DNA of 64,000 nucleotides from Erinaceus europaeus (lineage: Eukaryota; Chordata; Mammalia; Eulipotyphla; Erinaceidae): positions 45,427,237 to 45,491,236 of the forward strand of contig NC_080185.1 in assembly GCF_950295315.1 (NCBI RefSeq), read 5' to 3'. Shown here piece by piece: positions 22,791 to 33,874 of the stretch (the first letter of the stretch is position 1; each line of letters opens with the position of its first letter). The notes beneath the pieces were generated by a model that was not told the DNA's origin, made no database searches, and saw only the letters and a list, made by a program, of their open reading frames with translations. The translations under genes and the position numbers were made by a program.

Positions 22791-22960
22791 CGCGCCATGA
22801 AGCAGAACATCCACCCTCACCCTCAACCCACCCACTTTGGTGCACTACTCCAGATTTAGTCAAATCCTGTTTTTAGTTTCCCTTTCTGTTCTTCTTTCTC
22901 AACTTCTGTTTATGAGTTGGATCATCCCATACTCATCTGTATCTTTATTTCTTATTTCAC
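21645..22960 (-). mobile_element. Older minus L1, 5' part (split by L1-A)
   Basis: The reverse complement reads from the end of ORF2 (22953) through a long-form 3' UTR. It joins 15084 once L1-A is removed. A (CA)n run at 22761-22790 occupies the place of the G-rich block. The stretch between 22440 and 22500 has lost ~130 bp relative to L1-B. Confidence 0.82.
22761..22790. repeat. (CA)n microsatellite
   Basis: About 14 CA units, followed by CGCGCC, within the minus-strand L1 3' UTR. Confidence 0.95.
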
Positions 22961-23481
22961 AATTCAATTCTCTATCTTCTGACCCTTGGAAGTATAAATA
23001 GGCATTTCTGAAACCAAACCACTAAAAATAAACAAGAGACAAGTGCAAGGTGCATCTGTTTAGCTGTTAAGAAAATGAATGTTTTATTGTTCTTTCTTCT
23101 TTTATTTTAATTATGAATGAGTTGGAAAATTTTGTCTAATATGTTAAGAAGGTTGTGCTATCTTACATGCATGTGAGTGTGATAATGACCTCACAATTGT
23201 TACCCCCTTCTTTATTTGCATGAAGAAATATTGCTGGCAGGTTTCTGTATTTCACAATTAAAGTACAATTAGGTTATGTAATTCTTCCTAACTGGTGCAC
23301 TGATAAAGGCTTTTGTTATTTTTACTAGGGTAGTTCTGAATTTTGTCAGATGACAGGGCTTCAATCAGCTTTAGTGATGTGTTTGATGCCCTTTATTTAA
23401 GGAGTCAAGATCCCTGGATTGGGCCAGTATAATGCTTTACAAGCAGTGGAATACTCTGAGAAATTTGAGGGCTAGAGGGGG
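22961..23481. other. No recognised feature
   Basis: Low-repeat AT-rich DNA. No frame longer than 60 codons and no repeat signature. Confidence 0.45.
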
Positions 23482-24195
23482 GTTTTATATGTGACAGTGC
23501 CATATTCTAGAAAACACAGAGACACCAACTGTTGGAGAGGCCGTGGAATGAAAAGAATTCTCCTACATTCTTGTTTGGAATGTGAATTGGTCCAAACCCT
23601 ATGGAAAACAGTTAGGACATTCATCAGAATATTGGAAGTGGATCTACCCTACCACCTGGAAATTCTTCTTCTGGGGATATATCCAAAGGAAACAAAGATA
23701 TCTTTCTGAAGAGACCTATGCACAGTGGCATATTTGGTAATAGCCCAAATTGCAAAACAACCCAAATGCCTAAGGACATGTGAGTGGCCAAGAAAGTTGT
23801 GATATATATTTATTGCAACTGTTCCAATGTTATGAAGTCCTTTCCTTTGCTATATTTTGAAGGTAGTATGTTGAGTGAAACAAACTCGAAAGGGAAAGAC
23901 ACACTGTTAATCATCTCATTCATAGGTGAAACTTAAGAAACAAAGACAGTAAAGGAAAATAAAAGATTAAACTTGTATTGGGTGTGGTGTACTACACCAA
24001 AGCAAAGAATTCTGGGGAGAAAGGGAGAGTGATGGGATAGAGTAGTTACTAGATCCTGATATATGATGTTAGAAAAGGGTATAGTTTAGGGAGGAGAAAG
24101 TGTCATACAGATGCCTATTATGGAGAAATGAGTTACTGTAACTATGTGTCAACAACTATTGAAAACCATTAGACACTCCCAATAAAGTGGGGAAA
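23482..24195 (+). mobile_element. Old L1: end of ORF2 plus 3' UTR
   Basis: Translated pieces resemble the ORF2 C-terminal region (a 72-residue frame at 23491 with NCWRGRGMKRILLHSCLECE, like the L1-[21 protein letters not shown]). It then shares the 3' UTR of 535-933 and ends at AATAAAGTGGGGAAAA. Confidence 0.85.
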
Positions 24196-24297
24196 ATATA
24201 TAGGGGTTTTTATAAAGTATTAAAAGAGACATCATAGGAACAGGGCATAGTTAACTAAGAGGTTGGAGATTTCCATATAAGCCAGTGAGTCCTATTT

Positions 24298-24992
24298 CCT
24301 TTTTTTTTTTTTTTTTGTTTAAGAAAGGAGACATTAACAAAACCGTAGGATAGGAGGGGTACAACTCCACACAGTTCTCACCACCTGATCTCCACATCCC
24401 ATCCCCTCCCCTGATAGCTTTCCCATTCTCTATCCCTCTGGGAGTAAGGACCCAGGGTCTTTGTGGGTTGCAGAAGGTGGAAGGTCTGGCTTCTATAATC
24501 AACACAGTGAGTGCCACCCCAGCATGCTTCACTTCAGACTGTGTCCAGAGACTTCAGGTGTGGAATGACAACCCTTCAGCTTCATCACTAGGGTGAGACC
24601 TTTCCTTTCGTAGTATTCTCTAATTCCATTCCAGGTGGTCCACTCCCCAATAAAGTCCCCAAACCTAGATATAGACCAGGTCCCATGAGATATAATATAT
24701 GTTCACACATGTCCATAAACCAGGGAAAAATGTATACCTGGAAGCAGAAGTACACAAGAGTCTGCAGTGAGTACCCCCCCCAACACTTCATCTGCACTAT
24801 TCCAGACTTTAGGTCCATGATTGTTCAACAATTTGTTTGGCTTTGTATGTTAACTCTCTTTGCAGCCACCAGATTCCGGATGCCAGCATGATGCTGACCA
24901 GACTTCCCTGGACTGATGACCCCACCAATGTGTCCTGCAGCCCTGCTTCCCCAGAGACCCACCCCACTAGGGAAAGAGAGAGGCAGACTCTC
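24298..24992 (-). mobile_element. Twin-primed (5'-inverted) L1 3' UTR
   Basis: The T run at 24301-24316 is the reversed poly-A. 24317-24500 is the L1 terminus in minus orientation. 24501-24992 is L1 3' UTR in plus orientation and corresponds to the part just upstream (L1-A 20590-21085). The target site AGTCCTATTT is present at 24288-24297 and 24993-25002. This is the expected product of twin priming. Confidence 0.88.
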
Positions 24993-25002
24993 AGTCCTAT
25001 TT

Positions 25003-25805
25003 TCTAAAGTAAGGTAAGATAACAGACATATTTTGGTTGGACGGCTGCAATTAATAAGTGTTAGGCTACCTTGACAGGTAGTTCTGGTAAGTATAAGTTT
25101 AGATTTGTTGTGTGGGCTGAGCCACTGTGGCTGCTTTCATTTTGTGGGTCCGAATATTTTAATAAGGAAGGAATATAGACTTCACCTTGTTCTCCAGATC
25201 AGTATACTTCTACCATTTCACTTCTTTCTGTTCTTTGGTCTTGTCTCCTGACACTATGTAATGCTAAGCTGTGGCCCAGTCATGTAGATTTTGGGGAAAA
25301 ACTATAGTTTCTTGATATTATCGTCAAGTGTCATAGACCACCAAGTCACCTTCTACATCTGGACAGATGGTCTCACAACAACATCCTTTATGTTAACCTG
25401 CAGGCCATGTGACAGGAAACTTTCTCTCCCACTGATGCACTACCCTTCATAAACTTTGAATTCCAGACTAACATTTTTTGGGGGGCTATTTGTTTTTGAG
25501 CAGAGTCAACTGTATTCTCAGTAGCTGACCAAATCTGCTCTACTTAGACCAACTCTTGCCTCTAAGTGAAGTGACCTTTTGAGTAGCAATTGAAATCTTC
25601 AATTCAATTTTATAAATTAATATAAATCATGTGTATATTTATAATAAATTAATCACATATTTCCACAGTACTTGTATTTTGTTCCCCTGTGTAATGGTTC
25701 TATGGCCAACATTTTAGAGTTGCAAAATCTGACACCCTAGACTATGTTTCTGGAATAAGAAAGGATTCATTGGAGCTGGTTATTTTCTGACAAGTGCCAA
25801 TAGAG
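25003..25805. other. No recognised feature
   Basis: Mostly unique DNA; nothing supportable as gene or repeat. Confidence 0.45.
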
Positions 25806-25951
25806 ACCTGGGTGGTTGCTCACTCAAAGAGATTACAATGTGCAACAACCTGGGTTAAAGTCTCTAGTCTCCATATGCAGGGGGGAAGCAGTGCAACAAG
25901 TATCTTTCTTTCCTTTGTTTTTCTCTCCACTTCTCTCTCTCTCTCCCTCCT

Positions 25952-25988
<37 letters not shown>

Positions 25989-26040
25989 ATGTGTGGGCAG
26001 CTTACCCTTTTTCAAAAAAAGAAAGAAATTTTTAAAAAAT
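25806..26040 (+). mobile_element. SINE relic with (TC)n body
   Basis: Worn head around 'ggtggttgctcactcaaag', then CATATGCAGGGGGGAAGCAG and a long TC tract at 25928-25988, ending in an A-rich tail. The open frames over the tract are low-complexity artefacts. Confidence 0.75.
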
Positions 26041-26389
26041 GCTGCTTAGAATGATAGAGTTGTGCAGGCACCAAGTCCGATAATTCTGGTGACCATGAAA
26101 AAAATATAGATCACACAAAGGAAAATCTCTGGATGGTGAGTAGAAATGATCCCCTATGTTTAAGGAAACTCTCCATTTTAATGGTGTTCTCCTTTCTTCT
26201 GTACCAAGAAATAAGAATGAGAAAATCTCTAGAAACTTCTATCAGTGAAGATGATTCTAATAAGCCTAACAAATGTAGCCTTTCTTTTTGTGTGTGTGCT
26301 TTCCAAACTGGTTCCCCAATCTCTAATAGCATTCTTTTTTGGAATTTAGGAAAATGATCTGGTCTATTTGGGAAAAGTTTCATAGTTTT
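26041..26389. other. No recognised feature
   Basis: Overlapping open frames exist on both strands (90 and 74 residues) but neither looks conserved or has a recognisable domain. I do not call a gene. Confidence 0.4.
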
Positions 26390-26720
26390 TCTTTTAATTT
26401 AATATGGTTTTGTTAGTAATTTAATAGTGGTTTACAAGATTGTTAAGTTACAAGGGTATAATTCTGCACCACATCCACCACGAAAGTTTTGTATAACCCC
26501 TCCCTCAATACAGTTCTCACAAAGTCTTAGGGACAAATTGACTGCACTACCACTGCTTCTATTTCTTTTGCACATTCTTGTGATTCAATTATCAATATTC
26601 TATGTTTGGATAAAACTATGGGGTACTTGTCTTTTATCTCCTTCCTTACCTCACTAAGCCCAGTCACCTCCAGTTCTATTCACTTTGTCCTGAAGGATCC
26701 AATAACATTTTTTTTAAGTG
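26390..26720 (-). mobile_element. Ancient L1 3' end
   Basis: Shares 'ttagtaatttaatagtggtt' type sequence with 11160 and 26940 and 'cctcactaagcccagtcacc' style text with 46380. A minus-strand 3' UTR of an old L1. Confidence 0.55.
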
Positions 26721-26924
26721 CAGAGTAGAATTTCACTAAGCATATTTCTCACAGAGAAGAAACTTAGTTTTCATGTTTCTCTCCTGTGTGTGTAGGAATT
26801 ATACATGCTATTACACTTTCATTTCTTTTTCTCCTATCTGTCTGTTCTTGGTGTCTCAACTAAGAACCTAGAAAGGTAGAGGGACAGTTATTTTTCTTCC
26901 CCCAGGGGACCTTAATTCCTATTT

Positions 26925-27500
26925 TAAATATTAATTTTATTAGCAATTTAATGTTGATTTACAAAATTACATGTCAACAGGAGTATAATTCCGTGCCATT
27001 CCTATCACGAGTTCTGAATCCCCAATCCCTCCACTGCAAGCCATTGCAGTTCTCCTAAGACATAGGTTAACTATCATCTCTACAACTATCTGTCTACATT
27101 TGTACGTAGTTGTTCACTTTTTCTTCCAGTTTCAGTCCTCTCCTCCCCCTCTAAGACACACATAAACCTACTACTAGAACTAAATGCCCCTCCCCTTTTC
27201 CTCCCCTCTCTCTGGGTCCCAGTGGAGCTGGAGTTCAGAGCCTTCTCAACCTCTTCCTATTATCACTTCTCTTTTTAGGGCTGTAGAAGTTAGGAGTTCT
27301 GGCTTCTGTAATTGCTCTTTCGCTGAACATGGGCATTAGCAGATCAATCCAGTGTGTTTCTATTTTTCCCTAGTAGGGTAGAGCTCTGGAGAGGTAAGAT
27401 TCTAAGACACATTGGTGAGGTTGTCTGCCCAGAGAAGTCAGGATGGAACCTTGATAGCATCTGCAACTTGGTGTCTGAAGATGCAGATGTTTCATCTGTA
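26925..27500 (-). mobile_element. L1 3' UTR fragment, old
   Basis: Left part like 11155-11520. Right part (27290-27480) is the reversed 'gcaattacagaagccagacc' L1 terminal block with CACTGGACTGGA-like drift. Two partly overlapping copies are possible. Confidence 0.6.
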
Positions 27501-27719
27501 GGTGATGAATTCTGTTTGGGTCTCTTGTATTTATCTGGGTTTTTTTTTTGGGGGGGGGAGGATCTGATCCAATCCCTGTCACTCAGTGGCCATGCCTCCC
27601 AGAAGTCCCTCCTCTAATTCTTATTTTCATCATTGTTCTATGCTGATATATGAACATACATGGTGCTAATATAATGATAAATTACTGCCAAACTTCAATT
27701 TTTTCTGTTTCCCCTTATT

Positions 27720-28168
27720 ATAGTTCACAGACATTGAGATTTATTTATTTATTTATTTATTTATTTATGCATTTTTCTTACAAATTGAATGTTTGTGGCA
27801 ACCTTGCATGGAGCAAGTCTACAGGCAGCATTTTCCCAGCAGCATGCTCTTTCTCTTTGCCAAATTTCAGTAACTCTGACAGTATTGTTATGGTGAACTG
27901 TTATCAGTGATCTTAAATGTCACTATTATCACTGTATTGGGGCACCAAGAACTATGCTCATAAAAGAAGGTAAACTTAATCAGTAAATGTCCTGGGTGTC
28001 CTGGTAACTTTATGAGCAAAGTGTCCTCTCATTTCTTTGCCCTTTAATCCAGTCGTTTTATTCTCTAATACACAATAATGTCAAAATGGGACCTATTAGT
28101 TGATTCTACAATGACAGCAGAGTGTTTAAGCAAAAGAATTCCTATGTGCTTCATTTGCAATCAAAGTC
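27720..28168 (+). mobile_element. Tigger-type DNA transposon, part 1
   Basis: Matches the non-coding leader of the primate-named Tigger1 family: TTACAAATTGAATGTTTGTG, a 'ggggcaccaagaac' block and 'aaacttaatcagtaaatgtc'. It then enters the transposase start region near 28110 (ACAATGACAGCAGAGTG). A (TTTA)n run at 27741-27769 lies near its edge. Terminal inverted repeats are not visible. Confidence 0.72.
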
Positions 28169-28797
28169 AACACCCATGTTCAGTGGGGAAGCAATTATAG
28201 AAGCCGGACCTTCCATCTTCTGCATCCCACAATGACCTTGGGTCCATACTCCCAGAGGGTTAAAGAATAGGAAAGCTATCAGGGGATGGGATGGGATACA
28301 GAGTTATGGTGGTAGGAATTGTGTGAATTTGTTCCCCTCTTATCCTATGGTTTAGTCAATTTTTCCTTTTTATAAATAAAAAAATTTTTAAAAAAGAAAT
28401 TCTCTCTTTTCAACCTCCAGGTTCCAAATGTTAGCATGATGCCAAACAGACTTCCCTGAACAGACAACCCCACCAATTTGTCCTGGAGCTCTGATTCCCC
28501 AGAACCCCGCCCCACTAGGGAAAGAGAGAGACAGGCTGGGAGTATAGATAGACCTGCCAATAACCATGTTCAGCGGGGAAGCAATTACAGAAGCCAGACT
28601 TTCCACCTTATACATCCCACAATGACCTTGGGTCCATACTCCCAAAGGGATAAATAATAGGAAAACCATTGGGAGGGGATGGGATAAGGAGATGTGGTGG
28701 TATGAACTGTGTGGAGTCGTACCCCTCTTATCCTATGGTTTTGTCAATTTTTCCTTTTTATAAATAAAAAAATTTAAAAAGAAGTTGAGAATTCAAC
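28169..28797 (+). mobile_element. Two L1 3' ends in tandem within Tigger
   Basis: 28169-28386 is a ~0.2 kb L1 terminus ending in an A-rich tail. 28398-28785 is a longer terminus starting at TTTTCAACCTCCAGG and again ending ATAAATAAAAAAATT. Both are sense to Tigger and interrupt its transposase. Confidence 0.8.
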
Positions 28798-28804
28798 AAC
28801 AACA

Positions 28805-28977
28805 ACAAAAAAGAGAAATTTTTAAGTTTAGTGTGGAGGTACATTGAAATCCAAGATAGTCAGAAAGCTGGGCCTACTGCACCAAATAGCCAAGTTGTAA
28901 ATGCATAGGAAAAAAATCTTGAAGGAAATTCAAAGTGTTCCTCCAGTGGACATATAAATCCTTAGAAAGTGAAACTG
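28805..28977 (+). pseudogene. Tigger transposase relic, part 2
   Basis: Similar to the N-terminal (helix-turn-helix) coding part of Tigger1 transposase, with stops and frameshifts. It ends at the L1 insertion point, AGAAAGTGAAACTG (28964-28977). Confidence 0.7.
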
Positions 28978-29335
28978 CAGCCGATCTTGGATGGACCTTG
29001 AAAAAATCATGTTGAGTGAAATAAGTCAGAAACAGAAGGATGAATATGGGATGATCTCACTCTCAGGCCGAAGTTGAAAAACAAGATTAGAAAAGAAAAC
29101 ACAAGTAGAACCTGAAATGGAATTGGCGTATTGCACCAAAGTAAAAGACTCTGGGGTGGGTGGGTAGGTGGGGAGAATACAGGTCCATGAAGGATGATGA
29201 ATGACATAGTCGGGGTTGTATTGTTAAATGGGAATCTGGGGAATGTTATGCATGTACAAACTATTGTATTTACTGTTGAATGTAAAACATTAATTCCCCA
29301 ATAAAGAAATAAATTATAAAAAAAAGAAAAAGAAA
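28978..29335 (+). mobile_element. 5'-truncated L1 in Tigger
   Basis: Ends with AATAAAGAAATAAATTATAA and an A-rich tail. It is flanked by a perfect 14-bp duplication AGAAAGTGAAACTG (28964-28977 and 29336-29349) of Tigger sequence. It carries the last codons of ORF2 and the old-type 3' UTR. Confidence 0.92.
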
Positions 29336-29463
29336 AGAAAGTGAAACTGACTTATGTTCATAGAGGAAAATTTTTAGTAGTCTGGTTAAAAGATCAAACC
29401 AGCCACAATGTCCCTTAAGCCAAAGCCTGATCCAGAGCGAGGTCTTATTTCTCTTCAATTCTT
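29336..29463 (+). pseudogene. Tigger transposase relic, part 3
   Basis: Continues the transposase coding region, with GATCAAACCAGCCACAATGT and 'cttaagccaaagcctgatcc' recognisable. Interrupted at 29463 by a SINE. Confidence 0.75.
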
Positions 29464-29680
29464 TTAAAAAGATGTTTTATTTTATTTGGGATATAAAGAG
29501 AGAAAGAAGTTAAGAGGTTAGGGGAAATGGAGAGTAAGAGAGAAAAAAAGATATTTGCCATTTGCAGCACTGCTAAATCACTTCTGAAACTCCTTCCCTG
29601 CAGGTGGGAACCAGGGGCTCCAACCCAAGTCCTTGTACATTGTAGCATGTATTCTCTACTATGTGTGCCACCACCTTCTC
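29464..29680 (-). mobile_element. SINE in Tigger
   Basis: T-rich tail at left, GA-rich body, 'tccctgcaggtgggaaccag' and a worn head at right. Inserted into the transposase region; the duplication around TCTCTTCAATTCTT is degraded. Confidence 0.8.
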
Positions 29681-30455
29681 CTTTCTCTTTATGTCTATGA
29701 AGGTTGAGAGGGTTGAGGAAACTTCAGAGCAAAAGTTACAAATCAGCACAGAATAGATTAGGAGGTTTATATGTCTCTATGACATATAAATGCAAGACAT
29801 GACAGGGCAAGCTGACATTCAAGTTGCAGAAGCTTTTCCTGAAGGTATGTCTTTAGTCATGAATGTGGTTACACTGGGAAAAAAATCAAATGCAGATTAA
29901 GCAATCTTCTCTTGGATGAAGGTGTAGTCTAGGACTGTTTTGAGATAGAAAGAAGTCAGTGTCCAGCTTCAAAGGAAAGGTTGGCTCTTGTTAAAGGTTA
30001 ATTAATGCAACTTTAAGTGGAAGATAACATTCATTTGCCATTCTGTACATTGTAAGGCTTTTGACAATGATGCTATAATGACATTGCCTGGACTCTGTAA
30101 ATGGAACAGCAAAGCCTGGATGACAACACACATGTTCCCAATATTACATAGTAAATATTCAAAGTCCAATCTTGAGAATTACTGCTGAAGAAAAAAAAAG
30201 TTTCTCTCAAATATTCCTATCTATGGACAACGCACCCAAGATCTCTAATAGAGATGTACAATGAGACTAATATTGTTTTCATTTCTGGTAACATACTGTC
30301 CATTTTGCATGTCACGGGTCAAGGAGTCATTTTTATTTCCAAGTTTCCTTATTTTAGAAGTGTATTTCATGACACTAAAGCTGCCATAGATAGTACTTCC
30401 CCTGATGTATTTGGGCATTGTAGCTTGAAAATTTTCTAGAAAGGATTTACAACTA
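29681..30455 (+). pseudogene. Tigger transposase relic, part 4
   Basis: Resumes at 'atgaaggttgagagggt' and follows the central, DDE-superfamily catalytic part of Tigger1 transposase to about 'ctagaaaggatttacaac'. Recognisable blocks include AAATGGAACAGCAAAGCCTG and GCTGCCATAGATAGT. Many stops and indels make it non-functional. The 3' part and terminal repeat are absent. Confidence 0.75.
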
Positions 30456-30459
30456 TCCA

Positions 30460-30620
30460 ATGCGGAAAATAAAATCTCTTTAACAAATGGTGTTGTGTGA
30501 ACTGGACACAGACATTAAGAAAAATGAAACTAGATCACTACCTAACACCATGCACCAAAATGAACTCAAAAGCAATCAAAGATCAGGATATTAGACTTGA
30601 AAATATAAAATACATAGATG
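30460..30620 (+). mobile_element. Old L1 ORF2 fragment (left of SINE pair)
   Basis: ORF2 C-terminal-region sequence ('aatggtgttgtgtgaactgg') that continues at 31304 after the SINE pair. The site TAAAATACATAGATGA / TTAAAATACATAGAAGA bounds the inserted block. Confidence 0.8.
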
Positions 30621-30962
30621 AGGGGTTCAGGCGGCAGCACAGCGGGTTAAGCTTACATGGCTCAAAGCTCAAGGACCTGAATAAGGATCACGGTTTGAGG
30701 CCCCGGCTCCCCACCTGCAGGGGAAAGTTTTCACAAGCAGTGAAACAGGTCTGCAGATGTCTATCTTTACCTCCCGCCTCTGTCTTCCCTTCCTCTCTCA
30801 GTTTCCCTTTGTCCTATCCAGCCACAATGACAGCAGTGACAACAACAATGATAAAACAACAAGGGCAACAAAAGGGGAAAAATAGCCTCCAGGAGCAGTG
30901 GAATCCTGGTGCAGGCGCTGAGCTGCAGCGATAACCTTGGAGGCAAAATAAATAAATAAATA
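30621..30962 (+). mobile_element. tRNA-derived SINE, long subfamily
   Basis: Full head (CAGCACAGCGGGTTAAGC), body, 'ggcaacaaaagggg', then the 3' module CAGCGATAACCTTGGAGG and an (AAAT)n tail. Confidence 0.92.
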
Positions 30963-31303
30963 AATTTTAAATTTATATTTATTTATTTATTCACCTTTGT
31001 TGTCCTTGTTGTTTTATTGATGTAGTTATTATTGTTGTTAATAACAATAATAACTTGATTATTATTGTTATTAACAATAATGTTATTGATGTCGTTGTTG
31101 AATAGGACAGAGAGAAATGGAGAGAGGAGAGAAAGACAGAGAGGGGGAGAGAAAGATACACATCTGCAGACCTGCTTCACTGCCTGTGAAGAAACTCCCC
31201 TGCAGGTGGGGAGCCAGGGGCTCGAACCAGGATCCTTATGCCAGTCCTTGCACTTTGCACCACATGCGCTTAACCCGCTGCACTACTGCTGACCTCCCAA
31301 TAA
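30963..31303 (-). mobile_element. tRNA-derived SINE, reverse
   Basis: Reverse copy starting in the AT-rich tail of the previous SINE, through (AAT/AAC)n sequence to a head with GGTTCGAGCC in reverse. With 30621-30962 it makes a ~340-bp inverted pair. Confidence 0.92.
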
Positions 31304-31742
31304 ATTTTTTTAAGTTAAAATACATAGAAGAATACATTGATGAAACATTTCAGGGCATTAACATTAAAGATGTATTTGGAGAATACAATCCATGGGCAAA
31401 GGAAACACAAACAAAAATGAACAAGTGGGGCTTTACCAAATTAAAAAGTTTCTACACATCAAAAGAAAATCTCATAAGGATAAACAGAAAACCCAGAAAA
31501 TGGGAAAAGATATTTGCACACTGCACTTCAGAGAAGTGGTTGATATCTAACATCTATAAAGAAGCCATACAGCTCAACAAGAGGAAAAAGAACAGCCCAA
31601 TAAAAAGTGGGTAGAAGATATGAATAGATGGTTCTCTAAAGAAGAGATACACATGGCCCACAGGCATATGCAGAAATGCTGCAGTTCACTCATCACTAGA
31701 GAAATGCAAATTAAAACCACATTAATACTCCACTTCACACCT
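31304..31742 (+). pseudogene. Old L1 ORF2, C-terminal fragment
   Basis: A long open stretch (part of a 165-residue frame from 31117) with the L1 ORF2 C-terminal pattern, including KLKSFYTSKENLIRINRKPR and a frame of [20 protein letters not shown]. This copy is an older subfamily than L1-A/B/C. Confidence 0.85.
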
Positions 31743-32600
31743 GTTAAGAATAGGCTCCATACTCTATACTCCACCAGAGGAAGAGGGGTCCTGAAATTGG
31801 GGCAGCTTGGAACGTTCCTACTCATGACCACAGAATGTGAGCTCAGAGCTACAAGGATGCAGAGGTCACATAGGCTCCTGAGCTAATTATGGGCCCCAGG
31901 TCACATAAAATCGATGGGATTTATTATCAACTATATTTATTCACCTTTCCCATATTTGGGAACTACTCTCTTCCCTGATCAGGCTTTCTGGTCCTTTTTC
32001 CAGCCATGATATCATCTCCCCAGACAATAACTTGGATCCACCTGCATATCAGATTTCAGGTTAAAAAAAAAACTAGTATAGTCATGGGTCCTTTGGAATA
32101 TAACTAAAATAGGACTACTAGCTATCTACAAAATGAAAACCACCTAACTCTTCATCTGCACTATTGCAGCCTTTAGGTTCATGATTAGTCAACAACTTGT
32201 TTGGCTTTATATGTTAACTCTCTTTTCAGCCACCAGGTTCCAGATGCTACCATGATGCCAACCAGACTTCCTTGGACACACAACCCCACCAATGTGTCCT
32301 GGAGCTCTGCTTCATCAGAGCACCACCCCACTAAGGAAAGAGAGAGTCTGGGAGTATGGATAGACCTTCCAGTGCCCATGTTCAGCAGGGGAGCAATCAC
32401 AGAAGCCATACCTTCCACCTTTTGCACCCATAATGTCCCTTGGTCCATGCTCCCAGAGGGTTAAAAAACAGGAAAGCTATAAGGGGAGGGGATGGGATAC
32501 AGAGTTTGGTGGTGGGGATTGTGTGGAGTTGTACCCCTCTTATCCTATGGTTTTGTCAATGTTTTCTTTCTATAAATAACAATAATAATCATAATCATAA
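31743..32600 (+). mobile_element. L1 3' UTR fragment, long type
   Basis: Starts abruptly at 'ctccatactctatactccac' and runs collinear with L1-B 37560-38400 to ATAAATAACAATAATAATC. The ORF2-to-UTR switch at ~31742 is a deletion or a second element. Confidence 0.82.
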
Positions 32601-32604
32601 TAAC

Positions 32605-32793
32605 AATAGTAGGCCCCATCTGCCACTTCACTAGAGCTCTGCCCCACTAGGGAAAGAGAGAGAGAGAGAGGTTGGAAGTATGGATCGACCTGTCAGTGCT
32701 CATCTTCATTGGGGAAGCAATTACAGAAGCCAGGCCTTCCACCTTCTGAACCCCATAAAGATACTGGGTCCATACATAAAGAATAGGAAAGCT
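32605..32793 (+). mobile_element. L1 3' terminus hosting L1-B (left part)
   Basis: An L1 terminal block with (GA)n at 32657-32672. It is cut at AAAGAATAGGAAAGCT (32778-32793) and resumes at 38422. Confidence 0.85.
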
Positions 32794-33360
32794 GGGGGGC
32801 GGAGCCAAGTAGGCAACTTTGGAGCCTCAGCTATCATGAGCTCCAAGAGGCAGCAGCTTGCAACCTGGGATCCACTGCATAGGGTAGGATACTGAGCTGT
32901 CTATAGGAGGGTGAACACGGGATGGTCAGGGTGACACCAAAATACAGTCCTATAAATCTCTCTTGGGCTGACAAAGGGAGGTCAGGGGGACAAAGGATAA
33001 TCCTTTGATTATGTCTGAGCTCACCCCTCCACCTCAGTACCATACTCCAGGGGCAGAGCAGCCTGTCCTAGCAGGTTCCCTGCTGAGCTATTTTCTTACC
33101 AAGATCCCTGGCTCACCAGGGGTGTCATTCCAAGCCTTTTCCTTTAACTTCTTTCTTTCATTCATTCTTCTTTTCTTTTTTTCTTTTTTTTAGTGGTTGG
33201 AGCTCTATTTGAGTGACAAAATATCTGACCAATCAGAGCCTCATCCCTTCCTGGGAAAGACTACCTGGAGGGTTTTTTTTTACTCTATTTATTTTATTAC
33301 TACTATTATTATATACATATGTCTCTTTTCCATCCACCTTCTTCAGGTTGACCAAAATTA
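32794..33360 (+). promoter_or_regulatory. L1-B 5' UTR, truncated at its 3' side
   Basis: Starts GGGGGCGGAGCCAAGTAGGC right after the target duplication, so the 5' end is complete. It runs to 'ttgaccaaaattaa', where it is fused to the end of ORF1; about 1.4 kb relative to L1-A is missing. Confidence 0.8.
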
Positions 33361-33537
33361 ATGGCAAAATATCTATTGAGCCCTAAATGAAAAAGAGTAT
33401 CAACCAAGGGTAATATATCCTGCTAGACTTTCATTCAAACTGGATGGAGGGATCAATACCTTCTCAGACAGGCAACAGTTAAAAAAGGCAGCAATCACAA
33501 AGACTGCCCTGAAAGAGATACTAAAAAACCTCTTATA
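33361..33537 (+). pseudogene. L1-B ORF1 C-terminal remnant
   Basis: Corresponds to L1-A 17095-17275 (the 'ggcaaaatatctattgagcc' region onward). No start codon context remains. It ends in the target site of the small L1 insertion. Confidence 0.8.
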
Positions 33538-33798
33538 GGCAGACTGGGAGTATGGACCGACCAGTCAACGCCCATGTTCAGCGGGGAAGCAATTACAGAA
33601 GCCAGACCTTCTACCTTCTGCAACCCTCAACGACCCTGGGTCCATGCTCCCAGAGGGCTAGAGAATGGGAAAGCTACCATGGGAGGGGGGGGATTATGGG
33701 GATTGGGTGGTGGGAATTATGTGGAGTTGTACCCCTTCTACCTTATGTTTTTGTTCACTAATCCTTTCTTAAATAAAAAATTTAAAAAAAGAATTAAA
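33538..33798 (+). mobile_element. Short L1 3' end inserted in L1-B
   Basis: A 261-bp L1 terminus with A-rich tail. A perfect target duplication AAAAAACCTCTTATA lies at 33523-33537 and 33799-33813. The A-rich target fits the L1 endonuclease preference (TTTT/A on the other strand). The open frames at 33552 and 33574 are shadows. Confidence 0.93.
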
Positions 33799-33874
33799 AA
33801 AAAACCTCTTATAAACAAGAACATCACTATAATACTTGCCATATATCAGAGAAAATAAAGAATTGTTGAATAAT

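Noticed and set aside
26111..26383. Overlapping 90- and 74-residue frames on both strands
   Set aside because: No domain, no repeat-independent support and only a short open stretch in AT-rich DNA.
33360..33362. Splicing as the cause of the L1-B 5' UTR/ORF1 junction
   Set aside because: By comparison with L1-A, no placement of the breakpoints gives GT-AG ends; a two-base overlap fits a microhomology deletion better.
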